Part shown: positions 6,424-13,293 of the stretch, one piece after another
How the letters are laid out: the number at the start of each line of letters is the position of its first letter
Numbering within the stretch: the stretch's first letter is position 1
Assembly: GCA_030589055.1 (NCBI GenBank)
Contig: JAUUWK010000018.1
Coordinates: 1-13,293 of the forward strand
DNA from: Candidatus Bathyarchaeota archaeon
GTDB taxonomy: Archaea > Thermoproteota > Bathyarchaeia > Bathyarchaeales > Bathycorpusculaceae
Direction of reading: 5' to 3'
Length of the DNA: 13,293 nucleotides
Made by a program: the position numbers and the translations under genes
The notes under the pieces: generated by a model
The model's database searches: none
Told to the model about the DNA's origin: nothing
What the model saw: the letters and a program-made list of their open reading frames with translations, nothing else

Positions 6424-8103
6424 CTATGCCTTTATGCTTGTCCTTTGCAGTTTTTCTCGTTCTTTCTTTATATCTTCATCTTGTACTTTCTTAAAGAGCA
6501 CTGTGGGTTTGCTGATTTTGTGTCCGCTGTGAATCTTCAATTCAGAGGCTGTGTTCCAGTTCTGTTCATGCACAGTCTCTTCTAAGCTCAGTTGTTCCCA
6601 AAGGTTTTCAGCTGAGAAGGGTATGTAAGGTTCCAATAGAATAGCTAGGCTTCTAACTACGTTGACGCACAGGTAAAGGGCTGTCTTCGCTTTCTCCTTG
6701 TTAGTCCAAGGCTTTTTCCGCTGAAAGTACTGGTTGCAAAAAGTGGAAAATTCAAGGATTTTCCTTAATCCTCTGTTCAATTCTATCCCATCAATTTCTT
6801 TAGCTACATCCCTCACCACTGTTTCAAGTTTATCCATCATTTCTTTGTCTAACTCGTCCAAAGTCTCGATTTCCGGTACTTTTCCATCGTAGTTTGACCA
6901 GATGAAAGTTAAAACTCGGTGGATGAAGTTGCCGATGTTGGCTATAAGTTCATTATTTATTCTTTTTTGAAAGTCTTCCCAGTCAAAGTTCACGTCCGAT
7001 TGCCTGTAAGGAGTGATAGCGGCTAAATAATATCTTAAATAGTCTGGAGGAAACTTGTCTAAGAATTCTCTTACACTTATGTACCATTCTCGACTTTTAG
7101 AGAATTTTCGACCTTCAAGCGTGAAGTAACCCCTAGTCGGAATGAACTCTGGCAGTTTAAACTCCCCAACTCCCATTCTCATAGCGGGCAAAAATAAATA
7201 ATGATGGTACACTATGTCTTTCCCAATGAAATGGTGAATTTTTGATGAGTTCCAAGCTTCTTTTCCGTCTATCCCTTTCTCTCCAAAATACTTCAGCGCG
7301 GTTGAAATGTAGCCAAGGTGATTGTTAAACCAGACGTAAAGCACTTTTCCTTCTGCTTCCTTTAAGGGGACGGGTATGCCCCAAGGTAAGTCACGGCTGA
7401 TGTCCCAGTCTTTTAAACCTTCTTTCACCCAGTTCAACACGTAATTTTTGACTTGTGATTGAAGGTTCTCGTTTTCCACTAGCCACTTCTCGAGGCGATC
7501 TGAAAAATCACTGAGCTTGAAGAAGTAATGTTCGCTTTGTTTACCTTCAGGTTTTGAGCCACAGATGGCGCAATGGGGATCTAAAACTTCTCGGGATTGA
7601 AATGTTCTTCCACATCTTTCGCAGCCGTCTGAATATTGTTCAGTTGCACTGCAGTAAGGGCATGTGCCTTTTACGTAGCGGTCTGGGAGGAACTTCTTGC
7701 AGTTTTCGCAGTAAGGTTGCGATACGATCTGTTTATAGATGTAACCTTTTTCATAGAGTTTTCTGAAGAAATATTGTGTGAGTTTCACGTTTTCTTTGGA
7801 GCTTGTCTTATAGAATACATCAAAAGATATTCCCAGGGCGCTAAAGTCCTCGAAATCCGTTTTGTTCCAATAAGCCACAAATTCTTCTGGGCTTATCCCT
7901 TTTCGTTCAGCCTCAACTAGTATGGGAGTTCCAAAGTCGTCTGTGGCGCCTACATGAATTACGTCGTCACCCTTGAGTCTGCAGAACCTTACATATATGT
8001 CGGCTGGCAGATATGTGGAAGTAATATGTCCTAAATGGACTTCACCGTTTGCATATATTAGGGCTGTTGTCACAATGATTTTTTCGACTGCAAGTACCCC
8101 CAA
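6424..8103 (-). CDS. metG: Methionyl-tRNA synthetase family protein with an altered amino acid pocket
   Basis: This 559-residue class Ia synthetase ends after the anticodon-binding helical domain and lacks the C-terminal tRNA-binding (beta-subunit-like) domain. Visible elements: HLGH at 23-26; eight zinc-knuckle cysteines at 132, 135, 148, 151, 161, 164, 178 and 181; LPDRYVKGTCPYC; WDISRDLPWGIPVP; IGKDIVY; and KFSKS at 333-337. In the anticodon domain Asn392, Arg396 and Trp466 align with the CAU-reading Asn391, Arg395 and Trp461 of E. coli MetRS. The expected ALPY is ALIY (14-17), TDEHGT is TDDFGT (54-59), WFDAPIGY is WFNNHLGY (258-265), and the FH and W of the FHxxFWP segment give HHYLFLP (300-306). 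It may still charge methionine or may be a specialised paralog. The start is TTG 8103, with a very short leader after a TATA-like box. Confidence 0.88.
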   Translation of the reverse strand: MGVLAVEKIIVTTALIYANGEVHLGHITSTYLPADIYVRFCRLKGDDVIHVGATDDFGTPILVEAERKGISPEEFVAYWNKTDFEDFSALGISFDVFYKTSSKENVKLTQYFFRKLYEKGYIYKQIVSQPYCENCKKFLPDRYVKGTCPYCSATEQYSDGCERCGRTFQSREVLDPHCAICGSKPEGKQSEHYFFKLSDFSDRLEKWLVENENLQSQVKNYVLNWVKEGLKDWDISRDLPWGIPVPLKEAEGKVLYVWFNNHLGYISTALKYFGEKGIDGKEAWNSSKIHHFIGKDIVYHHYLFLPAMRMGVGEFKLPEFIPTRGYFTLEGRKFSKSREWYISVREFLDKFPPDYLRYYLAAITPYRQSDVNFDWEDFQKRINNELIANIGNFIHRVLTFIWSNYDGKVPEIETLDELDKEMMDKLETVVRDVAKEIDGIELNRGLRKILEFSTFCNQYFQRKKPWTNKEKAKTALYLCVNVVRSLAILLEPYIPFSAENLWEQLSLEETVHEQNWNTASELKIHSGHKISKPTVLFKKVQDEDIKKEREKLQRTSIKA

Positions 8104-8130
8104 TTCGTTATAGAATTGTCATTGTTGCTG

Positions 8131-8138
8131 TATTTAAG
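8131..8138 (-). promoter_or_regulatory. Candidate TATA box for the MetRS-family gene
   Basis: On the minus strand this reads CTTAAATA, close to the archaeal TATA consensus. Initiation about 25 nt downstream would fall near 8109, only a few bases before the TTG at 8103. That would give a nearly leaderless transcript, consistent with the lack of a Shine-Dalgarno site there. A second box-like sequence, ATTTATATC, lies at 8189-8197 but is further from the start. Confidence 0.42.
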
Positions 8139-8203
8139 CACAACTTTAGATGTCTAAAGTGAAATTATTGAGGGGAAAAGCCGGGTTGGATATAAATCTC
8201 TAT

Positions 8204-8827
8204 TCAGGAACGCTGTTCTTCTTCAAGGCTGTCGGTCTTTGTGATGTCTTTGAGGGCGTCATCCCTTGTTGAAGTTTCATTCTTACATAGTTTTAAGGCG
8301 TTTAAAATACCGATTACTCTGTCTTCGATCTCAGCGAGGTCATGCTCATCTGGTCTTCCTTTAATGTTTCCAAATCTTCCTTTAGTCGAGTTTTCTTCGC
8401 TGTTTCTAAATTCCCCGATTGTGTGCCATTCTTCAAGAACAGTGAATCCCACATGCTCCAAGAATGCTTTCATCCATTTAGTTGCGGGGATAGCCTCACT
8501 TATGCCTGTGTGGGGGCCAGAGTAGGTGCAGAAGCAAACAGCGTACTTGCATGGTCTTATGGGAGAGGAGGGAGCAATAACGCCGGAGCTGAAATATCGT
8601 TTTAGCATGTGTTTGACGTAGTTCATCAGCATCTTGGTTGGAAGCCATTGATGTACAGCTGAGCCGAGAAAGACAAGGTCATACGCGAGCAAGTCAACGT
8701 TTGTTTTCTCATCAACTTTAACGAACGCTACATCGTGCCCCTCCGTTCTCAGCACATCCGCCATTCGCTTAGCCACTTTTTCCGTGTTTCCTGTAATAGA
8801 AGAATACAAAACCAAACTTTTTATCAC
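8204..8827 (-). CDS. Flavodoxin-family FMN protein
   Basis: This 207-residue protein has the flavodoxin fold. The N-terminal strand runs into the FMN phosphate loop SSITGNT (residues 9-15). A second loop is GSAVHQW (55-61), followed by LPTKMLMNYVKHML. A third is TYSGPHTGISEAIPA (from about 101), followed by the FLEHVGFTVLEEWHTIGEF helix-strand segment typical of larger flavodoxin-like electron carriers and oxidoreductases. It is longer than simple flavodoxins because of a polar, charged C-terminal tail of about 30 residues that looks disordered. The start is GTG 8827, selected by a GGAGG site 9 nt upstream. The gene lies between scpA and the MetRS-family gene with gaps of 127 and 100 nt, so it may be transcribed separately. 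It probably carries electrons in the cytoplasm; its redox partner is not evident. Confidence 0.83.
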   Translation of the reverse strand: MIKSLVLYSSITGNTEKVAKRMADVLRTEGHDVAFVKVDEKTNVDLLAYDLVFLGSAVHQWLPTKMLMNYVKHMLKRYFSSGVIAPSSPIRPCKYAVCFCTYSGPHTGISEAIPATKWMKAFLEHVGFTVLEEWHTIGEFRNSEENSTKGRFGNIKGRPDEHDLAEIEDRVIGILNALKLCKNETSTRDDALKDITKTDSLEEEQRS

Positions 8828-8836
8828 CCTGTTATT

Positions 8837-8841
8837 CCTCC
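8837..8841 (-). promoter_or_regulatory. Shine-Dalgarno site for the flavodoxin-family gene
   Basis: On the minus strand GGAGG lies 9 nt before the GTG at 8827, at ideal spacing. It supports this GTG as the start. Confidence 0.7.
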
Positions 8842-8870
8842 ATGATCTATTCTCTAAACGGAGATTGTCT

Positions 8871-8894
8871 TAAATCCTTCCTAAGCCTTTAAAC
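8871..8894 (-). promoter_or_regulatory. AT-rich box-like elements upstream of the flavodoxin gene
   Basis: In the 127-nt gap after scpA, the minus strand carries GTTTAAA (8888-8894) and GGATTTAA (8870-8877). Either could act as a TATA element giving a start site at roughly 8848-8865, just upstream of the ribosome site. The match is loose and nothing else supports it. Confidence 0.25.
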
Positions 8895-8954
8895 CGAGGT
8901 TTGAACATATTCCGCTGGCGTCAAAATGTTCTCAAGACTTAATGTAGCTTACAG

Positions 8955-9641
8955 CTATTTCGGTTCTGCAGAAGTGAGGTTAATGGTTATGTATATCTCT
9001 TCGGTTTCTTCCTCCTGCCATAGGTTCACTCTTACCTCTTGTGCCAAGAAAAGTAGAACAATAAATGTGCGGATGGCCTCCAGCCGTTCCATACCTTTGA
9101 CTAGAGTTGAAAACTGTATTATTCCGGTTCCTTTCACCTTCTGCGAAAGCGAAGTGTAAAGCTTCTTCATTTGCAGTTCAATTTCCATCAAGTACAGGTC
9201 TAGTTGCTGTAGAATATCCGAAGGAGTTGGAAGAATAGGTTCTGAAACAGCTTTGTCGAGGCGGGCGAATTTCTCGCCTTTTAGAACATCGTCTAGAACT
9301 TTCAGCAGATGCCGTATGGTTGTTGAAGTTAACTCATGCCTCAATGGTAGAAATAGGGGGGGGGGGAGGAAGTCCTTTGGAGGTTTTGGTAGTGGTGGAG
9401 GTTCTTCAAGTTTCAGCAGAAGCTTTGATTTCATCAAGTATATGAGTGCTGAAGAATCCAAGGCTACACCTGACGCCCTAAAGTCTACTTGCCCGGTTTT
9501 TTCCATTTCTTCAAGAAATGATGTAAGCAAATATGCAATGTTGATGTTCCAAGGTGTAAGCTTTTCAAGTTTGCGAAATTCGAAGAGAATGTTCCATGGG
9601 GGACGCATATAAAACGGTTTTTTGATGGTTGCAGACGACAT
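8955..9641 (-). CDS. scpA: Segregation and condensation protein A (kleisin)
   Basis: This 228-residue ScpA is the kleisin that bridges the SMC head domains and recruits ScpB. The N-terminal helical domain that contacts the SMC neck is seen in LTPWNINIAYLLTSFLEEM and FRASGVALDSSALIYLMKSK. A proline-rich linker follows at about residues 80-98 (PPPLPKPP, then FLPPPLFLPL). The C-terminal winged helix that binds the SMC cap is represented by FSTLVKGMERLEAIRTFIVLLFLAQEV and the following strand. Its ATG overlaps the smc stop as TAATG, indicating coupled translation and stoichiometric production. The linker is encoded in part by an uninterrupted tract of eleven Cs; loss or gain of one base there gives a stop within 5 to 8 codons. 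The intact frame here indicates a functional gene. Confidence 0.92.
   Translation of the reverse strand: MSSATIKKPFYMRPPWNILFEFRKLEKLTPWNINIAYLLTSFLEEMEKTGQVDFRASGVALDSSALIYLMKSKLLLKLEEPPPLPKPPKDFLPPPLFLPLRHELTSTTIRHLLKVLDDVLKGEKFARLDKAVSEPILPTPSDILQQLDLYLMEIELQMKKLYTSLSQKVKGTGIIQFSTLVKGMERLEAIRTFIVLLFLAQEVRVNLWQEEETEEIYITINLTSAEPK
9356..9366 (-). repeat. Homopolymer of eleven C (coding strand) inside scpA
   Basis: Eleven consecutive Gs on the plus strand, Cs in the scpA coding strand, encode Leu92, Pro93-95 and the first base of Leu96. It is by far the longest single-base run in the window and lies in the flexible kleisin linker. Such tracts are prone to slippage in replication and to miscounting in sequencing. 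Confidence 0.95.
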
Positions 9642-12600
9642 TAACTCGGCACCTCTAGAAATTTGGCTGAAATAACGTTTGAAACTCCGTTGCGTTCATA
9701 AACTCCATAAACTTTCTGCGCTTTGTTCACCATCTCAGGTTTTAACGTGATGACTATAAACTGGGTTTTCCCCGACTCTTCCAATAGCAGGTCGGCCAGT
9801 TTTGACACGTGGACAGCATCCAAGTGTGCATCTATCTCGTCGAGGATGTAGAAAGTGGCGGGGGTAAACTCCTTCAAGGCAAATATGAAGGAGACAGCCG
9901 CAACCGAGCGTTCGCCGCCGCTGGCTCCACTTACAACTATTGAGGGCTTGTTTGGAAACTGAACAAGCATGTCTATACCGCCTGAGAAAGGATCATCCAT
10001 GTTTTCAAGCTTAAGCGTGGCATCTCCTCCTCCAGTAAGCTTCAGGAAGTACTTTTTGACGTTTAAATTGATTTTTTCGAAGGCGTCCATGAAAACCTTG
10101 CGTTTTTTGCGTTCAACTTCGTCCATAAACTGCACAATTGCCTGTTTTTCCCTTTCAAGCTCGTTTAACCTTAAAGAAAGGTCTCTGTAGCGTGAAATTT
10201 GTTCTGCATAGTGAGATAGGGCAAGCTGGTTCACTGCACCTATTCTTTCAAGTTCAAACTGCATCATCTTCATAGATGTTTCGGCTTCTTCAACCTGTTT
10301 CAGCGTCACATCCAACGGCTGCTCATAACCAAATTGTCTAAGTTGATTTTGGTGTTGCTCAAGCTGTAGTAATGATGTTTGAATTTTTAGCTGGAGCTGG
10401 TTTAACAAGCGGTCAGCTGGTTCATATTCCGAATCAAGCTTGTGCAGTTCTTTGTCTATGTCATCTATTTGAGCTGTGAATTTTTTGGTTTCTCCCCTTG
10501 CTGACAAAACGGTCTTGGAGAGTTCAATGCGGGTTTTTTCCAGTTCTGTCAGCTCTTCATTTAGCGATTCCCTCTCCTGCAGCGCAGGTCCTACTTCTTT
10601 TTCCACCTTTCTTAGTTGTTGTTCAACTTTTGAGAGTTGAATTTTCGAGTTTTTATATCCAACCCTTAAGACGTTGCCAAATTGTGATTGAAGCGTTAAG
10701 ATTCCTGTTTGAATCGTGCCAAGTTTCTGCCTCAAACCGATTATTTCTTCAGCTAGTTTCTCTCTCTTAACCTCCATTTCTTGGATGTGAGCAGGATCTG
10801 CCTTCCGTCTCAGCCGCGCCAGTTCCTTCTGAAGTCTTCGCATCTCTTTTTGAACGGAACTCCTTTCAGCCCTATGAACCCACATCTGTGCTTTCTCTTT
10901 TTCAATCTCCTTCTCAAAACGCGCAACACGATTACCTACTCGTTTAATGTTGACTTTCGATCTTCTAACACTTCGTTTAACCCTGGCTATTTCACTGTCA
11001 AGCGTGGATATAGCTTCAGACAATCGGGCAATTTCAACACGAGTTCTGTCAATTTCTTCTTCAAAAGAGGCTATGTCACTGCTTCTTCTTGAGAGATGCT
11101 GCTGGAGGGCTTCGACAGCTTCATCAAGGCTTTTGATTGCTGCTTCACTTGGGATAATAGTGGAGAAGTCTATTGGGGCACGATAATAACCGCTTTCAAG
11201 GCCACCGCCAGCTTCATATACATCTCCGTTGACTGTGACGGCGCGGTAGCCTTTGCTGGATAGCGTTAAGGCAGCCTTGTCGTTTGAGACTATTAATGTG
11301 TCGCCGAAGACGAAATTGACAGCTGGCTCATACCGTTTTGCACATTTTATGAAGAATGAAGCTGCCCCACTGACCCCTCTTTTTTCTGGGATTTCCAAAG
11401 ACTTGGGGTTTAGTACTCCTTCGGTTAGGATTATTTTAATTCTTCCAAGCTTCATTTTTCTCAGTGTTTCTGTACATGTGAAAGCTGAGTCAAAATCCTT
11501 CACTACTAGTGCGTCAAGCCATCCTGATGATGCAGCTTCTATCACCTGCTTATATGTTTTGTCCACTTTAACCAGATTGCGCAACCTGCCGTACACGCCT
11601 GGAATAACGCCTAAATCACCTAGTTCTTCTATGCTTCTAAGTGCTTTCTCTTCTGTTGCTACTGTTGCTGCAAGGTCTCTTTGTGTTGCAAACTCCACAA
11701 CGGCCTCTCGCGCTGATTCTGCTATTTTTCCAGCTCCAGTTATTTCTATCTCTGCAGCTTCTTTTTGCGCAGTTCTTCGTTCAAGCATTCGCTGTAAGTT
11801 TTTTAGTTGAGCATTTTGTTCCTTCTGCACTTTTCTAAGTTCATCTATTGATTTTCCAAGTTCGCTGAATGTTGCTGCCAATCTTTCCTTGCGTGTGGTT
11901 AGGTTTTTGAGCCTTCCTCTACGGATTTTGATGGCTTCTCGGCTTTTTGCATTTCCAGACTTTAGGTATGTGAGCCGTTTGTAGTCTTCGTCAAGCTGAT
12001 GCTCAATTTCATGGATTCTTCTGCTGTTTTCTCCGATTTTTTCCCAGAGCTGAGCTGCTTCTACTGCAAGAATGTCATGTTCAGCCTGTTTTTCGGTAAT
12101 CTCTTTAGATGCGTGTTCATATTTGCGTCTTAAGCGTCTGATTTCCAGGCGGTTTTCATGAATTTCCTTTTTAATAGATTGGTACTGCTCAAGATTGTTT
12201 TCCCTAACCTGTCTCAAGCCCCCAAGGCTCGCCGTTCCGGAGCTTATTTTTGTTGTTAGTTCTATTATTTTCGATTTCAATTCGCCAATGTTTATTTGAA
12301 CCTTCAGTACTTGTGAACCGCCTTCTTCAACAACTTCTGAGCTTAGTTTCCGCCATTCACCTTCTATCTCTCTTCTCCTAGTCCTAAATCGGTCCCGAAG
12401 TTGCCTCAATTTTTCAACTCTGGTTTTGACTTTATCTGCTTGGGATGACACCTCTTTTGTTGTCTTTTGTATCTGTGCTATGTCGTGCGACAGTTTCACG
12501 GCTTCGAATTTTTTTATCTCGTTTTCGATGAAAGCATATCTCAAAAGTTCATTGCGTTCCCTTTCAAGGGCGTCCACCCTCTTCTGAACTTCATCTATTC

Positions 12601-13192
12601 TGCCCATGGCCATGCGTATCGAAAGGTCCGCTGCCTGCAGTTTTTCTTCAGCATCAGCTTTTTCAGTGTCATATTGGGCTATTCCAACTAGATCCTCAAT
12701 GATTTTTCTACGTTCAAGAGAGGAAATTTCTGCTAGTCGTGTTATTGTGCCTTGCATGATTATGTTTTGGCTTGTGGAGCTAATTCCAGCCATGGAAAGG
12801 ACTTCCAAAATATGCGTTCTTGAGATTCTTCTACCGTTAAGTCTATACACGCTTTGTCCGTTTCTCTGGACTTCACGGGAGATTGTAACTGTTGATGTGT
12901 CAACTGGTATGCGTCCATTTGTGTTATCAAACTGAATTATCACCTTGGCTTTTTTCGCCCTTTCCAGTCCAGCTTTCTCAGACCCATGGAAAATTAGTTT
13001 GGCGGCGCCTTCTGCACGGAGCCTCCTCGTGCTCAGCTCACCTAAAGAGAATAAAACTGCATCCATAATGTTTGTTTTACCGCTTCCATTTGGACCTGTA
13101 ACTACTGTGAAGCCCCTATCTAGGGTTACTTTAACGTTTTTAGGTCCGAAGGATTTGAAGCCTTTAAGTTCTATTTTTTTGATGTAGGGCAT
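9641..13192 (-). CDS. smc: Chromosome segregation ATPase SMC
   Basis: A complete 1183-residue SMC, the usual length for prokaryotic SMC. It forms a V-shaped dimer whose ATPase heads, closed by ScpA and ScpB, entrap and extrude DNA. In order: Walker A GPNGSGKT at 33-40; Q-loop glutamine near 147; first coiled coil from about 165 to 510; hinge at about 520-670 (GVIPGVYGRL to GGGLESG); returning coiled coil to about 1030; signature SGASGGERS at 1088-1096; Walker B FYILDEIDAHLD at 1114-1125, with catalytic Glu1119 and D-loop Asp1125. All ATPase residues are present. The start ATG 13192 has a good Shine-Dalgarno 12 nt upstream. It is the first gene of the minus-strand set and overlaps scpA by one base. 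Several long opposite-strand frames inside it are coiled-coil codon shadows. Confidence 0.97.
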   Translation of the reverse strand: MPYIKKIELKGFKSFGPKNVKVTLDRGFTVVTGPNGSGKTNIMDAVLFSLGELSTRRLRAEGAAKLIFHGSEKAGLERAKKAKVIIQFDNTNGRIPVDTSTVTISREVQRNGQSVYRLNGRRISRTHILEVLSMAGISSTSQNIIMQGTITRLAEISSLERRKIIEDLVGIAQYDTEKADAEEKLQAADLSIRMAMGRIDEVQKRVDALERERNELLRYAFIENEIKKFEAVKLSHDIAQIQKTTKEVSSQADKVKTRVEKLRQLRDRFRTRRREIEGEWRKLSSEVVEEGGSQVLKVQINIGELKSKIIELTTKISSGTASLGGLRQVRENNLEQYQSIKKEIHENRLEIRRLRRKYEHASKEITEKQAEHDILAVEAAQLWEKIGENSRRIHEIEHQLDEDYKRLTYLKSGNAKSREAIKIRRGRLKNLTTRKERLAATFSELGKSIDELRKVQKEQNAQLKNLQRMLERRTAQKEAAEIEITGAGKIAESAREAVVEFATQRDLAATVATEEKALRSIEELGDLGVIPGVYGRLRNLVKVDKTYKQVIEAASSGWLDALVVKDFDSAFTCTETLRKMKLGRIKIILTEGVLNPKSLEIPEKRGVSGAASFFIKCAKRYEPAVNFVFGDTLIVSNDKAALTLSSKGYRAVTVNGDVYEAGGGLESGYYRAPIDFSTIIPSEAAIKSLDEAVEALQQHLSRRSSDIASFEEEIDRTRVEIARLSEAISTLDSEIARVKRSVRRSKVNIKRVGNRVARFEKEIEKEKAQMWVHRAERSSVQKEMRRLQKELARLRRKADPAHIQEMEVKREKLAEEIIGLRQKLGTIQTGILTLQSQFGNVLRVGYKNSKIQLSKVEQQLRKVEKEVGPALQERESLNEELTELEKTRIELSKTVLSARGETKKFTAQIDDIDKELHKLDSEYEPADRLLNQLQLKIQTSLLQLEQHQNQLRQFGYEQPLDVTLKQVEEAETSMKMMQFELERIGAVNQLALSHYAEQISRYRDLSLRLNELEREKQAIVQFMDEVERKKRKVFMDAFEKINLNVKKYFLKLTGGGDATLKLENMDDPFSGGIDMLVQFPNKPSIVVSGASGGERSVAAVSFIFALKEFTPATFYILDEIDAHLDAVHVSKLADLLLEESGKTQFIVITLKPEMVNKAQKVYGVYERNGVSNVISAKFLEVPS

Positions 13193-13204
13193 ACGGTTTA
13201 GCCC

Positions 13205-13212
13205 TCACCCCC
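13205..13212 (-). promoter_or_regulatory. Shine-Dalgarno site for smc
   Basis: On the minus strand GGGGGTGA matches seven of eight positions of the extended archaeal site GGAGGTGA, 12 nt before the smc ATG. It supports the annotated start. Confidence 0.65.
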
Positions 13213-13235
13213 TATTATCAGCACGCAGTTCTAAT

Positions 13236-13269
13236 TGTAAATAGTTCTATAGGATTTTTCTATAATAAA
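13236..13269 (-). promoter_or_regulatory. Candidate smc promoter region
   Basis: Upstream of smc the minus strand holds two box-like elements, TTTATTATA (13261-13269) and TATTTACA (13236-13243). Initiation about 25 nt downstream would give a leader of roughly 45 or 20 nt. Either is plausible for the first gene of the minus-strand set, but the area is AT-rich throughout and I cannot choose between them. Confidence 0.33.
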
Positions 13270-13293
13270 CTTACGTTAAGATTAAGATTATTA

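Noticed and set aside
8189..8197. ATTTATATC on the minus strand as the main metG promoter
   Set aside because: It is a good box by sequence but would leave a leader of about 60 nt without a Shine-Dalgarno site. The CTTAAATA at 8131-8138 is better placed.
9253..9612. Gly/Ser-rich plus-strand frame opposite scpA
   Set aside because: The glycine-rich stretch is the reverse complement of the proline-rich linker and the C tract of scpA; there is no independent evidence.
11253..11810. Long plus-strand open frame of 185 codons opposite smc
   Set aside because: It lies wholly antisense to the coiled-coil and hinge part of smc, which has intact motifs. Its translation is low-complexity Ser/Leu-rich with no ribosome site, so it is a codon shadow.
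13275..13293. Short tandem TTAAGA repeats at the window edge
   Set aside because: Only two full copies in AT-rich intergenic sequence; too short to support a repeat element.

Overview
The window looks like chromosomal core-genome DNA from an archaeon. The evidence is an isopentenyl phosphate kinase tail (the archaeal branch of the mevalonate route), SRP19, ribosomal protein S8e, an archaeal-type GluRS, frequent TTG starts with Shine-Dalgarno sites, TATA-like boxes and no bacterial-only genes. A full SMC-ScpA-ScpB set argues against Sulfolobales, which use other SMC-like proteins. A TACK-lineage archaeon such as a Bathyarchaeia-type organism would fit, but that placement is inference without a tree. 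I see no mobile elements, CRISPR arrays, tRNA or rRNA genes.

Layout. Bases 1-4518 form a tightly packed plus-strand operon: 3' end of ipk, fni (type 2 IPP isomerase), a polyprenyl diphosphate synthase, gltX (GluRS) and srp19. Gaps are 2, 3, 22 and 19 nt. The first three genes are consecutive steps from isopentenyl phosphate to the C20-type precursor of archaeal ether lipids; the last two serve translation and secretion. Bases 4519-4774 are a convergent intergenic region. It holds a T-rich run that could terminate the plus operon, and two micro-ORFs chained by ATGA overlaps.

Bases 4775-13192 are all on the minus strand. In transcription order they are smc, scpA, a flavodoxin-family gene, a MetRS-family gene, scpB, a flavin reductase-like gene and the S8e gene. 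smc/scpA overlap as TAATG and scpB/flavin reductase overlap as ATGA. The chromosome-condensation complex SMC-ScpA-ScpB is therefore encoded in two pieces interrupted by a flavodoxin and a tRNA synthetase, and each piece has a flavoprotein gene directly downstream.

The most striking observation is in the MetRS-family protein. Its HLGH and KFSKS motifs, its zinc knuckles and its presumed CAU-anticodon-reading residues are intact, but several residues of the methionine pocket that are nearly invariant elsewhere are replaced. Other points of interest are an 11-nt poly-C tract inside scpA whose slippage in either direction gives an almost immediate stop, the coupled micro-ORFs after srp19, and a chain-length region in the prenyl synthase that resembles eukaryotic (type III) GGPP synthases.
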